Shown: piece after piece, positions 11,746 through 22,476 of the stretch
Numbering within the stretch: the first letter of the stretch is position 1
How the letters are laid out: each line of letters starts with the position of its first letter
Origin: Siphonodentalium dalli
Taxonomy: Eukaryota; Mollusca; Scaphopoda; Gadilida; Siphonodentaliidae
Assembly: GCA_032622095.1 (NCBI GenBank)
Contig: CP136064.1
Coordinates: 7,123,512 to 7,187,511, forward strand
DNA: 64,000 nt
Direction: 5' to 3'
The notes under the pieces: generated by a model
What the model saw: only the letters and a program-made list of their open reading frames with translations
Databases searched by the model: none
What the model was told of the DNA's origin: nothing
Position numbers and translations under genes: made by a program

Positions 11746-12012
11746 GCGTTTGCGGTGATTTTGATGATTGTGAGTGGAGAATCGGTGCTCAGAGCTTGTC
11801 CGAAATGCGACGTCGACGATTCCCGTGGGATTTTACCTTTAGATAGGAAGTTTGGTCTTGATCGGTGCAGCCGTTTTCGATTCTATAAAGGACATACAGA
11901 CAGACAGAGGTCTTCAAAATATATATGAGATGTGGATCCATAGATTCGTGGTAGAGATAATGGTCTCGTGCAATGTATATCAGTCACATAATTGGTTTAG
12001 GCACGCTGATGA

Positions 12013-13590
12013 GTCAGAATTCTACATAGGGCGCTCAGCCATAGTCTATTTGGAGACTATTATGCATATAACTTAAACCTACGATCGTGTCAGAATTCTA
12101 CATAGGGCGCTCAGCCATAGTCTATTTGGAGACTATTATGCATATAACTTAAACCTACGATCGTGTCAGAATTCTACATAGGGCGCTCAGTCATAGTCTA
12201 TTTGGAGACTATTATGCATATAACTTTACATAGGGCCCCCAGCCATAGGCTACATGTATTTGGAAACTATCATGCATATAACTTAAACCTACGATCGTGT
12301 CAGAATTCTACATAGGGCGCCCAGCCATAGTTTATTTGGAGACTATTATGCATATAACTTAAACATACGATCGTGTCATAATTCTACATAGGGCGCTCAG
12401 CCATAGTCTATTTGGAGACTATTATGCATATAACTTTACATAGGGCGCCCAGCCATAGTCTATTTGGAGACTATTATGCATATAACTTTACATAGGGCGC
12501 TCAGCCATAGTCTATTTGGAGACTATTATGCATATAACTTTACATAGGGCGCTCAGCCATAGTCTATTTGGAGACTATTATGCATATAACTTTACATAGG
12601 GCGCCCAGCCATAGTCTATTTGGAGACTATTATGCATATAACTTTACATAGGGCGCCCAGCCATAGTCTATTTGGAGACTATTATGCATATAACTTTACA
12701 TAGGGCCCCCAGCCATAGGCTACATGTATTTGGAAACTATCATGCATATAACTTAAACCTACGATCGTGTCAGAATTCTACATAGGGCGCTCAGCCATAG
12801 TTTATTTGGAGACTATTATGCATATAACTTAAACCTACGGTCGTGTCAGAATTCTACATAGGGCGCCCAGCCATAGTCTATTTGGAGACTATTATGCATA
12901 TAACTTTACATAGGGCCCCCAGCCAGTATCTATTTGGAGACTATTATGCATATAACTTTACATAGGGCCCCCAGCCAGTATCTATTTGGAGACTATTATG
13001 CATATAACTTTACATAGGGCCCCCAGCCAGTATCTATTTGGAGACTATTATGCATATAACTTTACATAGGGCCCCCAGCCAGTATCTATTTGGAGACTAT
13101 TATGCATATAACTTTACATAGGGCCCCCAGCCAGTATCTATTTGGAGACTATTATGCATATAACTTTACATAGGGCCCCCAGCCAGTATCTATTTGGAGA
13201 CTATTATGCATATAACTTTACATAGGGCCCCCAGCCAGTATCTATTTGGAGACTATTATGCATATAACTTTACATAGGGCCCCCAGCCAGTATCTATTTG
13301 GAGACTATTATGCATATAACTTTACATAGGGCCCCCAGCCAGTATCTATTTGGAGACTATTATGCATATAACTTTACATAGGGCCCCCAGCCAGTATCTA
13401 TTTGGAGACTATTATGCATATAACTTTACATAGGGCCCCCAGCCAGTATCTATTTGGAGACTATTATGCATATAACTTTACATAGGGCCCCCAGCCAGTA
13501 TCTATTTGGAGACTATTATGCATATAACTTTACATAGGGCCCCCAGCCAGTATCTATTTGGAGACTATTATGCATATAACTTAAACCTAC
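12013..13590 (+). repeat. 76-bp / 52-bp satellite array
   Basis: The left part has 76-bp units carrying CCTACGATCGTGTCAGAATT plus the shared core TCTATTTGGAGACTATTATG and CATATAACTT. The right part (about 12900 onward) is a homogeneous run of 52-bp units with CATAGGGCCCCCAGCCAGTA. The 52-bp unit is the 76-bp unit without its AAACCTACGATCGTGTCAG segment. Homogeneity rises to the right, which suggests recent expansion at that end. Short unrelated flanks give no element boundary. Confidence 0.95.
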
Positions 13591-13600
13591 GGTCGACGCA

Positions 13601-13950
13601 TCGAAGGTGCAGCTCAGAGAGTCAGAGGTCAGAGGTCGGCCGACGAAGGTGCAGCCCAGAGAGTCAGAGGTCGGCCGACGAAGGTGCAGCTCAGAGAGTC
13701 AGAGGTCGGCCGACGAAGGTGCAGCCCAGAGAGTCAGAGGTCGGCCGACGAAGGTGCAGCTCAGAGAGTCAGAGGTCGGCCCACGAAGGTGCAGCTCAGA
13801 GAGTCAGAGGTCGGCCGACGAAGGTGCAGCTCAGAGAGTCAGAGGTCGGCCGACGAAGGTGCAGCTCAGAGAGTCAGAGGTCGGCCGACGAAGGTGCAGC
13901 TCAGAGAGTCAGAGGTCGGCCGACGAAGGTGCAGCTCAGAGGTCGGCCCA
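13601..13950 (+). repeat. 35-bp tandem repeat, about 10 copies
   Basis: The unit begins CGAAGGTGCAGCTCAGAGAG and continues TCAGAGGTCGGCCGA. Variants are GCCCAG for GCTCAG and one GGCCCACG. The array starts directly after the 76/52-bp satellite and ends at a tRNA-like sequence. Open frames over it are repeat artefacts. Confidence 0.95.
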
Positions 13951-13985
13951 CTAACCAACTGAGCTATTTACTCCTCCACCGGAAA
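13940..13985 (-). repeat. tRNA-like head (A box) joined to the 35-bp repeats
   Basis: The minus strand reads GGAGGAGTAAATAGCTCAGT then TGGTTAGTGGGCCGACC. TAGCTCAGTTGG is a perfect A box, and GCTC and GGGC could close a D stem. The 35-bp units continue straight from it on the minus strand. At the far end of the array (about 13597-13608, minus) CCTTCGATGCG is a weak B-box resemblance. A SINE whose middle expanded into tandem copies would fit. It is not a functional tRNA. Confidence 0.5.
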
Positions 13986-14029
13986 CTACGACGGTTTGGT
14001 ATTTTAGCGATAACACGCGAGTTTTAAAA

Positions 14030-15120
14030 AGATACTATCGTATAAACGGCTGGAATCGATTGGAATTTAAACAGGTGACACAATTTCAAACAAGTATACG
14101 AAATGTAGTATTGTAATTAATGCACAAAAGCACAGGAAGGAAATACTTTAACTTCCAGCATAGCGAAATCTCAAACGGAATCCACGAATTTATCTTCATC
14201 ATCAGGTCGTCGCGAACACACAACGCTCGATCCGAGAAGAAAAATCGATATGAGTGAACAACGTCGATTGTCCTCGACAAATTTCTGCATTGAATAAAAT
14301 AAAACTCTTGAATATTTTATATAGTCGCAACGAGGAATTTCTATTTTCAATTGGAAGCGAGATTAATGGGGGGTAGAGAGCCAGGGAATATATTGGTCAT
14401 TTGTCGTGGTGCGATTGTTTTCTTTTTCGTTCATATATTGATTGTTTGGCCTGCAATATTGATTAGTAACCCAATTAAATTGACTAGTAAGAAGTAATTA
14501 AGAAACAGAAGAGCCCGATATTGTCTCCCGTTGTTCCCTGAGATTTGCGTTTGTGTATACAATTTTCGCGTAATAAACGTATAGATTAAACTGTTATCGA
14601 CCGCGGGAGAGTACTAGTCATGTTTAATGATGAGCATGCGGGATAAACGGCGACCCCCGCTGTTATCGTTATGTGGATTCCGATCCGTGACATATGTCGG
14701 GCTGTGTTTTCATTCAAATCAAACCGACGTTAGGTTTTAATTCGAATGACTACGGATGGCAGAATGGCGTGTTTCTGACAAGCCGGCGGACGCATTAGCT
14801 GTATTTCCTGTGTTTCCTGACATTTCCTGGTATTTTGTCCTGGAATATTGTTTCATAACGACAATCGCTGATATAATAATGTTCTATATTCGTAATCCCT
14901 CCCCCGTAAATCTGATCACGTATGTTATTGACCGCGGCGTGTATTGGTTCAAAAAGTTAAAAGTCGCCCACTCTTAATTGAATGCGGTGTTGATCATGAT
15001 ATTCGCTATCTCAGAATAGTTGCTTCAGTTATAACACATTATTTCATATAGTATTCAGATTATAGTGTATTAAAGAACACGTTTGAATCGACAAATGTCA
15101 CCCGAAAGTTACTAATGTGT
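14030..15120. other. Gene-free stretch
   Basis: AT-rich, apparently single-copy sequence. Short open frames at 14086-14280 (minus) and 14756-14977 (plus) show no domain, and I do not call them. Confidence 0.4.
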
Positions 15121-15595
15121 GTGATATTAAATTTGCTATATAGTTTTGCTCATATGCCAAACATAATCAGCGCGTAAATAGTATATTGTCGTCAAGAGTG
15201 AATCAAGACGTACGATGGTGTACGCAAACAAGAGCTGGCTACAGAGGTGTTGCTTCTGTTTACATAACACAGCGCATTTCTATTGGTTAATCACACACAA
15301 ATGATATAAACGCTCTTTATTATTTCCAAATCAGGAAAACAGTAACAAATAACGCTCTTTATGTTTACCATATCCGGATCTACCCAAATAACCAGGTTCT
15401 GTAACGTTTTTGCTTTTGTTTACACAACAAAGGAAAATCATTTGACAATAACATACTGTTTATGCCATATTTCTGATAGGTATGAGAACAAGGTATGTCT
15501 ATATTTTACTATTCTTTCTGTTTATGTTGGTTTTTGACGGGGGTGAATATTTTAATAGCATACCCATCGCCAACACCGACCGTATTTTTAAATGA
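15121..15595 (-). repeat. ~470-bp dispersed element, inverted relative to 63377-63830
   Basis: The sequence matches the reverse complement of 63377-63830 over nearly its whole length, from TTGCTCATATGCCAAACATA to GCATACCCATCGCCAAC. It contains a pair of AATAAAGAGCGTT motifs on the minus strand (15309-15336 and 15351-15380). Clear termini or target duplications are not visible, and no frame is coding. Type unknown. Confidence 0.75.
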
Positions 15596-15952
15596 AAAGA
15601 ATTATAAATATAATTTACAGAATAAATACTATAGTAATATAAGAAATATTATAATGGTTGTAATCGCGTAGTATATTTTATTGCACTCCCAATGTCTTAT
15701 TTGTGCGAAATACAGCAAAATACAGAATAAATGAAACGTTCAATAACAAAATGTGTATTGTTCTTGAACAATACAAACCTATTATATCAACAACGTCACT
15801 GGCGACGTCAACTTTAACAGAAAATGTCTTCGCTACATTATGGGGTATAGTCTACATTAAGCACATGTTTGTTCAATTAAATACAACAATAAATGTTAGC
15901 ATGTTACAAGCTGCAATCTTCAGATTGTGCAATAAATATTGAACAACACAGT
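15596..15952. other. Gene-free stretch
   Basis: AT-rich sequence with no supported feature. Short open frames at 15703-15942 and 15893-16087 look incidental. Confidence 0.4.
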
Positions 15953-16047
15953 TGTGTGAACATGTTAACGTTATTGCACTCGTTTGTCCGGTTCTCGTTT
16001 TACCATCGCGTCACAACAAACTCGTGCAATAACGTTAACCAGTTCAC
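15953..16047. repeat. Imperfect hairpin, ~35-bp arms
   Basis: TGTGTGAACATGTTAACGTT and ATTGCAC on the left pair with their reverse complement at 16020-16047 across a loop of roughly 25 bp. It may be a MITE remnant or one end of a decayed element. Confidence 0.6.
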
Positions 16048-16082
16048 ACACTTTTGTCGTTCTATCTATTTATTCTCAACCA

Positions 16083-16615
16083 AATGATCCATGTTCATCA
16101 GCCCTTTAACAGTGTTGATCTGATCCATGTTCATCAGCCCATTAACCGTGTTCATCAGCCCATTAACCGTGTTCATCAGCCCATTAACCGCGTTCATCAG
16201 CCCATTAACCGTGTTCATAAGCCCATTAACCGTGTTCATCAACACATTAACCGTGTTGATCTGATCCATGTCCATCAGCCCATTAACCGTGTTCACCAGC
16301 CCATTAACCGTGTTCATCAGCCCATTAACAGTGTTCATCAGCCCATTAACCGTGTTGATCTGATTCATGTTCATCAGCCAATTAACCGCGTTCATCACCC
16401 CATTAACCGTGTTCATCAGTCCATTAACCGTGTTCATCAGCCCACTAACCATGTTCATCAGCCCATTAACCGTGTTCATCAGCCCATTAACCGTGTTCAT
16501 CAGCCCATTAACCGTGTTCATCAGCCCATTAACCGTGTTCATCAGCCCGTTAACCGTGTTCGTCAGCACATTAACCGTGTTCATCAGCCCATTAAACGTG
16601 TTCATCTGATTCATT
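16083..16615 (+). repeat. 21-bp minisatellite
   Basis: The unit is CCCATTAACCGTGTTCATCA plus G, with occasional longer units carrying GTTGATCTGATCCATGTTCA. The period is a multiple of three, so both strands show long but meaningless open frames. The minus strand contains CTGATGA, the first conserved hammerhead-ribozyme word, but no GAAA partner. Confidence 0.95.
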
Positions 16616-17029
16616 TCTTTTCACAGTAGCTATACGTCGTTGGACGCTTTTCCGAAAATGTGGAAAATGAAAAACGCGGCACGAATTTTGAGCGTTCGGT
16701 TCAGTGGAGCATCGTAAAATCACGAACACGGCTAATATTCTATGGTAGAAGTATAGAACACGCTCCGCAATGAACAGAAACACGCAATATAATCATCAAC
16801 TACTATATGAAATATTCAAGAGTTTTAGAGGGGAAGTAATTATTATTGTGACAAATGATCAATATCAAAATGACATTATTGGGTATATCTATATATGGGT
16901 CTATAATTTATTAGGTAAATTTGGTTTTCAACACTGTCTTGTTTCAGTGGAACGGATCCCTCCCCCATTTATTGTTTTGGAATTATACACATATATTATA
17001 CGTGTTGCTTGTATGTTTCTGCGGGGCGC
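16616..17029. other. Gene-free stretch
   Basis: No array, element or gene is recognisable here. Confidence 0.4.
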
Positions 17030-17640
17030 TTGTTTGTGTGTGTGGGTGCTTGTGCGTGTGTGTGTGCCGATGCGCTTGTATGTGTGTGCGGAGGCACTTG
17101 TATGTGTGTGCGGAGGCGCTTGAATGTGTGTGCGGAGCCGCTTGTATGTGTGTACGGATGCGCTTGTATGTGTGTACGGAGGTGCTTGTATGTGTGTGTG
17201 GAGGCGCTTGTGGTGTAAACAATATTTATTTCTACCCTCAATTAATACATGTATACATTAAATAAGACATTGAACAATGTGAGTTAAATTAAATGACAGG
17301 TTAGAAGAAAAGGAGGGTGAAGAGGATCTAACAACAAGCGGGTCACCGCTTATTTGAAGTTATCTCCTCGGAAAAGAAAACCAAGCAGAATAGTATGTAG
17401 AAGGAGCGTATGGCAAGAGGCGCTTGTATGTGTGTGTGGGTGCTTGAATGTGTGTGCGGAGGCGCTTGTATGTGTGCGCGGAGGCGCTTGTATGAGTGTA
17501 CGGAGGCGCTTGTATGTGTGTGTGCGAAGGTGCTGTATGTGTGTGCGGAGGTGCTTGTATGTGTGTGCGGAGGCGCTTATATGTGTGTCCGGGTGCTTGA
17601 ACGTGTATGCGGAGGCGCTTGTATGTGTGCGGAGTGGATT
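17030..17640 (+). repeat. 22-bp GT-rich minisatellite, split by an insertion
   Basis: Units of GCGGAGGCGCTTGTATGTGT plus GT occur at 17030-17211 and 17417-17640. The gap of 205 bp is an unrelated insertion. Cysteine-rich and threonine/histidine-rich open frames over the array are repeat translations. Confidence 0.9.
17212..17416 (-). mobile_element. LINE 3-prime tail inserted in the minisatellite
   Basis: The block begins GGTGTAAACAATATTTATTT on the plus strand, as does 45832 onward, and both continue with a similar stretch around CAACAAGC...CTCCTCG. On the minus strand this reads as a 3-prime UTR ending AAATAAATATTGTTTACACC, with a polyadenylation-like AATAAA. GAGGCGCTTGT occurs at 17201-17211 and 17417-17427. 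It could be an 11-bp target duplication, although the host array itself repeats this word. Confidence 0.55.
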
Positions 17641-17679
17641 AAATATTCGACCCGATGCATGTCAATAACTAGATTAATC

Positions 17680-18220
17680 CACGAATCTCTACTCGGATAC
17701 GCACCATGCCAAGACTCTCTACTCAGGCTACGCAACATACCACGGATATCTACTCTGGCTACACACCATGCCACGAATCTCTACTCTGGCTACACGCCAT
17801 GCCACGAATCTCTAATCTGGCTACACACCATGCCACGAATCTCTACTCTGGCTACGCATCATACTTACGCACCTTGTTACGAATCTCTACTCTGGCTCGC
17901 ACATACCACCGATATCTACTCTGGCTACACACCATGCCACGAATATCTACTCTAGTAGGACACCATGCCATGAATCTCTACTCTGGCTATGCCATGGCAT
18001 GAATCTCTACTCTGGCTACGCACCATGCCATGAAGCTCTACTCTGGTTACGCACCATGCCATGAATTTCTACTCTGGCTACGCACCATGCCATGAATCTC
18101 TACTCTGGCTACGCACCATGCCATGAATCTCTACTCTGGCAACACATGGTGCCACGAATCTCTACTCTGGCAACACATTGTGCCACGAATCTCTACTCCG
18201 GTTATTCATCGTGCCACGAA
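17680..18220 (+). repeat. 31-bp minisatellite
   Basis: The unit is approximately ATGAATCTCTACTCTGGCTA plus CGCACCATGCC, with irregular early units and fairly regular 31-bp spacing from 17990 to 18130. Confidence 0.9.
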
Positions 18221-18263
18221 GGAACGTTAAAACGTTCCCAGGATTTGAACTGGTGAAATATTA

Positions 18264-18742
18264 TCTGTACGGATGTATATCCAGAGCAGAGTTGCATGGC
18301 ATTATATATACTCAACAATCATTTGTAGCCTCGAATCTTCTTTAATATGCCTAGCAGACAACCTCCCCTTTCTATTTACACCCATACATTTATGCACCAC
18401 CTTCATTATGTGAGGAAATTATATGACGGATAGGTTGTAAGCCATTATTTCGTTCACTATACTTACGTTGACAAGTATATATTTCTTTCACTATACTTAA
18501 GCTCACTATACTTATGTTTCACTATACTTCTGTTGACAAACGGAAAGACCAGTACTCCATTCTGACTTGTTATTGTCATTCCGGACGGCTAGGTGTGATT
18601 TTCGTTGACCCGGGCAGATGTGTCACCTTGTCAGGCACCCACTTACCTGTATTGGTTAACTCATATAACTGGTGGACTATGATATCTAAGGATGTATAGC
18701 CAGAGCAGAGATGCATGGCATTATATATACTCAAGAACCATT
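18264..18742 (+). repeat. Direct pair of ~55-bp repeats
   Basis: GGATGTATATCCAGAGCAGA followed by GTTGCATGGCATTATATATA (about 18270-18320) recurs with few changes at about 18692-18737. Between them TTTCACTATACTT occurs several times (18450-18535). Element type unknown. Confidence 0.6.
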
Positions 18743-18827
18743 AATAAATTATTCATGTCATAGGAGTAAAACTTGATCGGTAAGACTTCATAAATATATA
18801 CTCGCAATACCACCCGCGTGAATGCGA

Positions 18828-19115
18828 TATATCAGGCAGCCCACACATGGTATCACCGACTGCGGGGTAGTGGTTCAAACAGGCAGCCCACACATGATAT
18901 CACTGACTGCGGGGTGGTGGTTCAAACAGGCAGCCCACACATGATATCACTGACTGCGGGGTAGTGGTTCAAACAGGCAGCCCACACATGATATCACTGA
19001 CTGCGGGGTAGTGGTTCAAACAGGCAGCCCACACATGATATCACTGACTGCGGGGTAGTGGTTCAAACAGGCAGCCCACACATGATATCATTGACTGCGG
19101 GGTAGTGGTTCAAAG
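18828..19115 (+). repeat. 47-bp tandem repeat, six copies
   Basis: The unit is CAGGCAGCCCACACATGATA, TCACTGACTGCGGGGTAGTG, GTTCAAA. The copies are nearly identical. GGTTCAAA resembles part of a B box, but no tRNA fold is apparent. Confidence 0.9.
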
Positions 19116-19408
19116 GTTGAAGTCAATGTATCATAGTGCAATGATATAATTATCCGATAATTGATCATTACAGGCAGTGTTATCGGCTAGTGTTATCGGC
19201 TAGTGGTTAGGGACTCTAAAACGCATTAATCACACGAACGTATAGTATAGTATAGATCACATGCATGATATATATATAATAGATGGCTGAATCGGGTGGT
19301 AAACGTAATGATGTCGATGATCGGAGGGTCATTTTTCACTGTATGTATCTAGTGTATGTAATTAATGTGTCTTATAATGTATGTTATGTAAAACCGATAT
19401 CTGCCTCG

Positions 19409-19603
19409 GTCGGTCTCTCTCTCTCTTTCTCTCTCTCTATCTCTTTCTTCCTCTATCTCTCTCTTTCTCTCTCTCTGTCTATCTATCTCTTTCTCTCTCT
19501 TTCTCTCTCTAACTATCTCTCTTTCTCTCTCTTTCTCTCTATCTATCTCTCTCTAACTATCTCTCTATATATCTCTCTCTTTCTCTCTCGCTTTCTCTCT
19601 CAT

Positions 19604-19639
<36 letters not shown>

Positions 19640-19720
19640 TCCTCTCTTTATATATATATTTCTCTCTCTCTCCGCCATCTCGCTCTAGCATCTTGCTCTC
19701 TCTGTTTCTATCTATCTCTC
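19409..19720 (+). repeat. (CT)n-rich microsatellite
   Basis: A polypyrimidine tract of CT repeats is interspersed with TCTATCTATC and short TATA runs. The serine/leucine-rich frame over it is an artefact. Confidence 0.95.
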
Positions 19721-19934
19721 TCCCTTAATTCCCGTTCTGCCACATTACACCCATATCTCGGTCCCATATAGGCATATATGTAACAACATATACCTCAGGT
19801 GATACATCCGCCCCAGATGAGAGGACTTTAAAGAAGCTGTTCGCTTGTTGTCCAATCCTCGTTCTTAATCTATATGTATCTCTATGTGTATTATGTTTGT
19901 CCGATTTTGATTGCGAAATAAATATTTTTTACTC

Positions 19935-20483
19935 CGATTCATTCGCGCTGCCACTTTTGCCAATGGCAAAAGTAATTTACATTTGGCAAAATAATTTGGC
20001 AAGTCAATTTTGATTCCTCAAGAAAGTATATTAATATTTGTCAATCAATACCACTCATTTCAGGAAACTCTTTCATTATTAATGGTATTAGTGGTGATTT
20101 ACACATGTATAATGTTATGAAAAGTTAACACCTCCATCAAGATGCAATGAATCTGATATCATTAGAAACGACGGGTGGAGGGAATGCTAGCATGTCTGGT
20201 TGTGGTGTTTACATATATAGCTAATCCTCTTTGTTTCGATGTGCTACAATTGCATTGTTATGTTGTTGGTTTATTGTTCTATGATAAACCCAAGTATATA
20301 GAGGCGAGAATTATCAATAACTATATAACTGCTTTCCTGTCGATATCAAAGGTTGCTCAAAAATCAAAGAAACATTGTTGTAGAAACTGATAGCATTTGG
20401 CAACTCATAACCGCATTTGGCACAAATTATTTTCATTTAGCAAAATATTTGGCAAAAGTAAATTTCGGGCCAGCGCGAACCCT
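19935..20483. mobile_element. Possible hAT-like non-autonomous element
   Basis: The left end (TTCGCGCTGCCACTTTTGCC) and the reverse complement of the right end (CAGGGTTCGCGCTGGCCCGA) resemble each other around TTCGCGCTG. Subterminal TTTGGCAAA words recur at both ends (19960-20005 and 20395-20460). Short subterminal repeats and CAGGG-type ends are seen in hAT elements, but no 8-bp target duplication is visible. A related end lies at 34100-34255. Confidence 0.35.
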
Positions 20484-20907
20484 GATGAACACTCACAGAT
20501 CAATGTTCCGCCTTTTCTGCCATATACATTGTTACTTCAGTTAAACATATATTTACATTCGCGACAAGGTTGAACATAGGCTCCAAGTCGTCAACATCAC
20601 ACCATGTTACCGCCAATCTACAACAATACCGTATAATTATGTTCTGCCGACAGTCCTGGTCATTCTTAGAAATTTGACATTTATTCCTAAGAATGATCAG
20701 TAGAAAATCTCAAAATCTCCTATCTCTCTTGACACAAATGACGTCGTGAAAAAAGCAGGCCCGCTTTAGGCGATGAAAAGGTTGTCTTGGTGTCCTTTAT
20801 GTTGACGGCTCCAGACGTAACAATGGGGTATGTTGCGCAGGTCTCTGACCAATCATCGACGCGGTTTCTTACAGGAGGCGGAACATCGTTACGTTTGTAG
20901 ATATCTA
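20484..20907. other. Gene-free stretch with one short hairpin
   Basis: CTGGTCATTCTTAGAA at about 20656 pairs with TTCCTAAGAATGATCAG ending at about 20701. No gene is seen. Confidence 0.45.
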
Positions 20908-20986
20908 CCCATAGAGAGCCCCACATAGACTGGAGCAGACGACACTCTGTAGTGCATGCTTCCATCTGTGTGAGGCATCCTGTGGG
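20908..20986 (+). repeat. Small foldback element (GAGCCCC hairpin), solo copy
   Basis: The ends are CCCATAGAGAGCCCC and GAGGCATCCTGTGGG around GAGCAGACGACACTC. It matches the copy at 8639-8717. Confidence 0.7.
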
Positions 20987-21295
20987 TTACTAACACATTA
21001 AAGAGCATGGCTCCAGGCAAATTTTAACGAAACCTATTTTACTTTTTATTTATGTTTTTGCTGTTGTTTACAAACTCTTCTGGAGCGAAAGTGCCACACG
21101 AGAGAGGCTACCTTGTTTAATTTAGAATTTATTTCCATTTATTTCATATTATTTTGATTTTTAGACGGGCGGTAATTATTATTTGATAAATTTCAATAAC
21201 AAAATGACATGATTAGGTTTATTTATAGGTACAGTTTATATGTCATATTTGGTTTTCAGCACTTGTTTCGTCGGTGGAACGGAGCAAAAACGATA
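20987..21295. other. Gene-free stretch
   Basis: No supported feature is present between the small foldback element and the TTAA MITE. Confidence 0.4.
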
Positions 21296-21299
21296 TTAA

Positions 21300-21553
21300 C
21301 CCTTCCATGACTGCAGCTTCCCGTGATTTTGCGAAAACCCTGTGACAATGCATTCTCTTATATATGCGACTCTACCACAGGGAGCCTCGCATATATAAGA
21401 GAATGGATGGGCCTAACAATATTTACCATGACCTTGTAAGTCAGTGCATTATCTTATATATACCAGGCTTCATATGGGAGACTCGCACATATAAGAGACT
21501 ACACTGGCACATGTTATTTAATGCTGCACAAGCGCGGCTCCCACATGGAAGGG
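21300..21553. mobile_element. piggyBac-like MITE, CCCTTCCATG ends
   Basis: TTAA (21296-21299) is followed by CCCTTCCATG; the right end is CATGGAAGGG followed by TTAG, a likely mutated TTAA. The interior has a hairpin (about 21344-21412) related to the TATATATGCGAG hairpin of the larger TTAA elements. Its loop carries CCACAGGGAGCC, the terminal word of the GAGCCCC hairpin, so it looks mosaic. A second, decayed hairpin follows at about 21440-21515. A TTAA target plus CCCT ends points to the piggyBac superfamily; Kolobok also uses TTAA. Confidence 0.7.
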
Positions 21554-21557
21554 TTAG

Positions 21558-21999
21558 GTGATATTATATCTGTTGTAGCTACTGAAGGTTTGGAGTCATA
21601 AATACATCTTTAAACCCATATTTACACATATTGGTGCATTGGAACCTGCACCATGAAAGCCAATAAACATTGGAATGCTATACACGATAGGAACGACGGT
21701 ATTTTCATCCATTTCTCCTGCACAATCAATTTCACCACACCAAGGCTCAAACATTCATCCCGTGAATGGGACCTGGACTACTATACTTGGTTAATGACGG
21801 AAGTTATATGATCGATTCGCTGAGCTTCTGTGAATATACTAATGAGTCGCATCAAATGCATCCTCGCAATTTTTAAAGAAGTTGCTTCAGTTTTGACACC
21901 GAATTATTCAAAATTTTCTCAGGCATTATCCAGATAACCAGGCACATAATATATCGAAATTACTTCCAATCCGGGACGTGGCGACATAGGGCGAGGGGT
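21558..21999. other. Gene-free stretch
   Basis: No supported feature is present between the two TTAA-flanked MITEs. Confidence 0.4.
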
Positions 22000-22003
22000 T
22001 TAA

Positions 22004-22472
22004 CCCTTTCAGTGCCAGGTCCGATTTTTGTATCAACCCATATACCGTGCCAATTCATTCTCTTATATATGCGAATCGACCATAGGTCGCCTCGCATATA
22101 TAAGAGAATGCATTGGCCTAACAATTTTTCATCATTTGTTATTATTTTTTACAATTTTAATAATTTTTTCTCATATTCTTTAACAGACTTATTTTGTAGG
22201 TTTAGTGCCAGGGAATCTTACGTTTTTCATGGGCATCAAAATTATTACTATGAATATTTGGTGATAGTTTTGAGTTATAACATGCCCCTAAGGTTTTATC
22301 CAGTTTGTTTTTAAATTCGCTATAGCATGCTTAAGCATACCCAAAAAAATTCAACCCAATAAAATCTAAAAACAACAAACAAAACATTTTTTTATTTTTT
22401 TTTATTTTTTTAGGGCCGATTTTACATACCGTAAATTAGGGCCGATAAGATCGGCCCCTGGCACTGAAAGGG
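22004..22472. mobile_element. piggyBac-like MITE, CCCTTTCAGTGCCAGG ends
   Basis: TTAA at 22000-22003 and 22473-22476 flanks inverted ends CCCTTTCAGTGCCAGG and CCTGGCACTGAAAGGG. Near the left end is one TATATATGCGAG hairpin module (22049-22117), which is nearly the same as in the CCCTTTACCCAACA family. The right interior is AT-rich and includes GGGCCGAT repeats. It is non-coding. Confidence 0.85.
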
Positions 22473-22476
22473 TTAA

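Noticed and set aside
12000-12030. Hammerhead-like CTGATGAGTC at the satellite edge
   Set aside because: No GAAAC partner follows, and the neighbouring units do not keep the word.
12013-13590. CRISPR array
   Set aside because: The repeats are contiguous, without unique spacers, and the sequence context is eukaryotic. The same applies to the other arrays.
16083-16615. Hammerhead ribozyme, suggested by repeated CTGATGA on the minus strand
   Set aside because: The required GAAA and helix II pairing are absent in every unit. CTGATGA alone is expected from the repeat.
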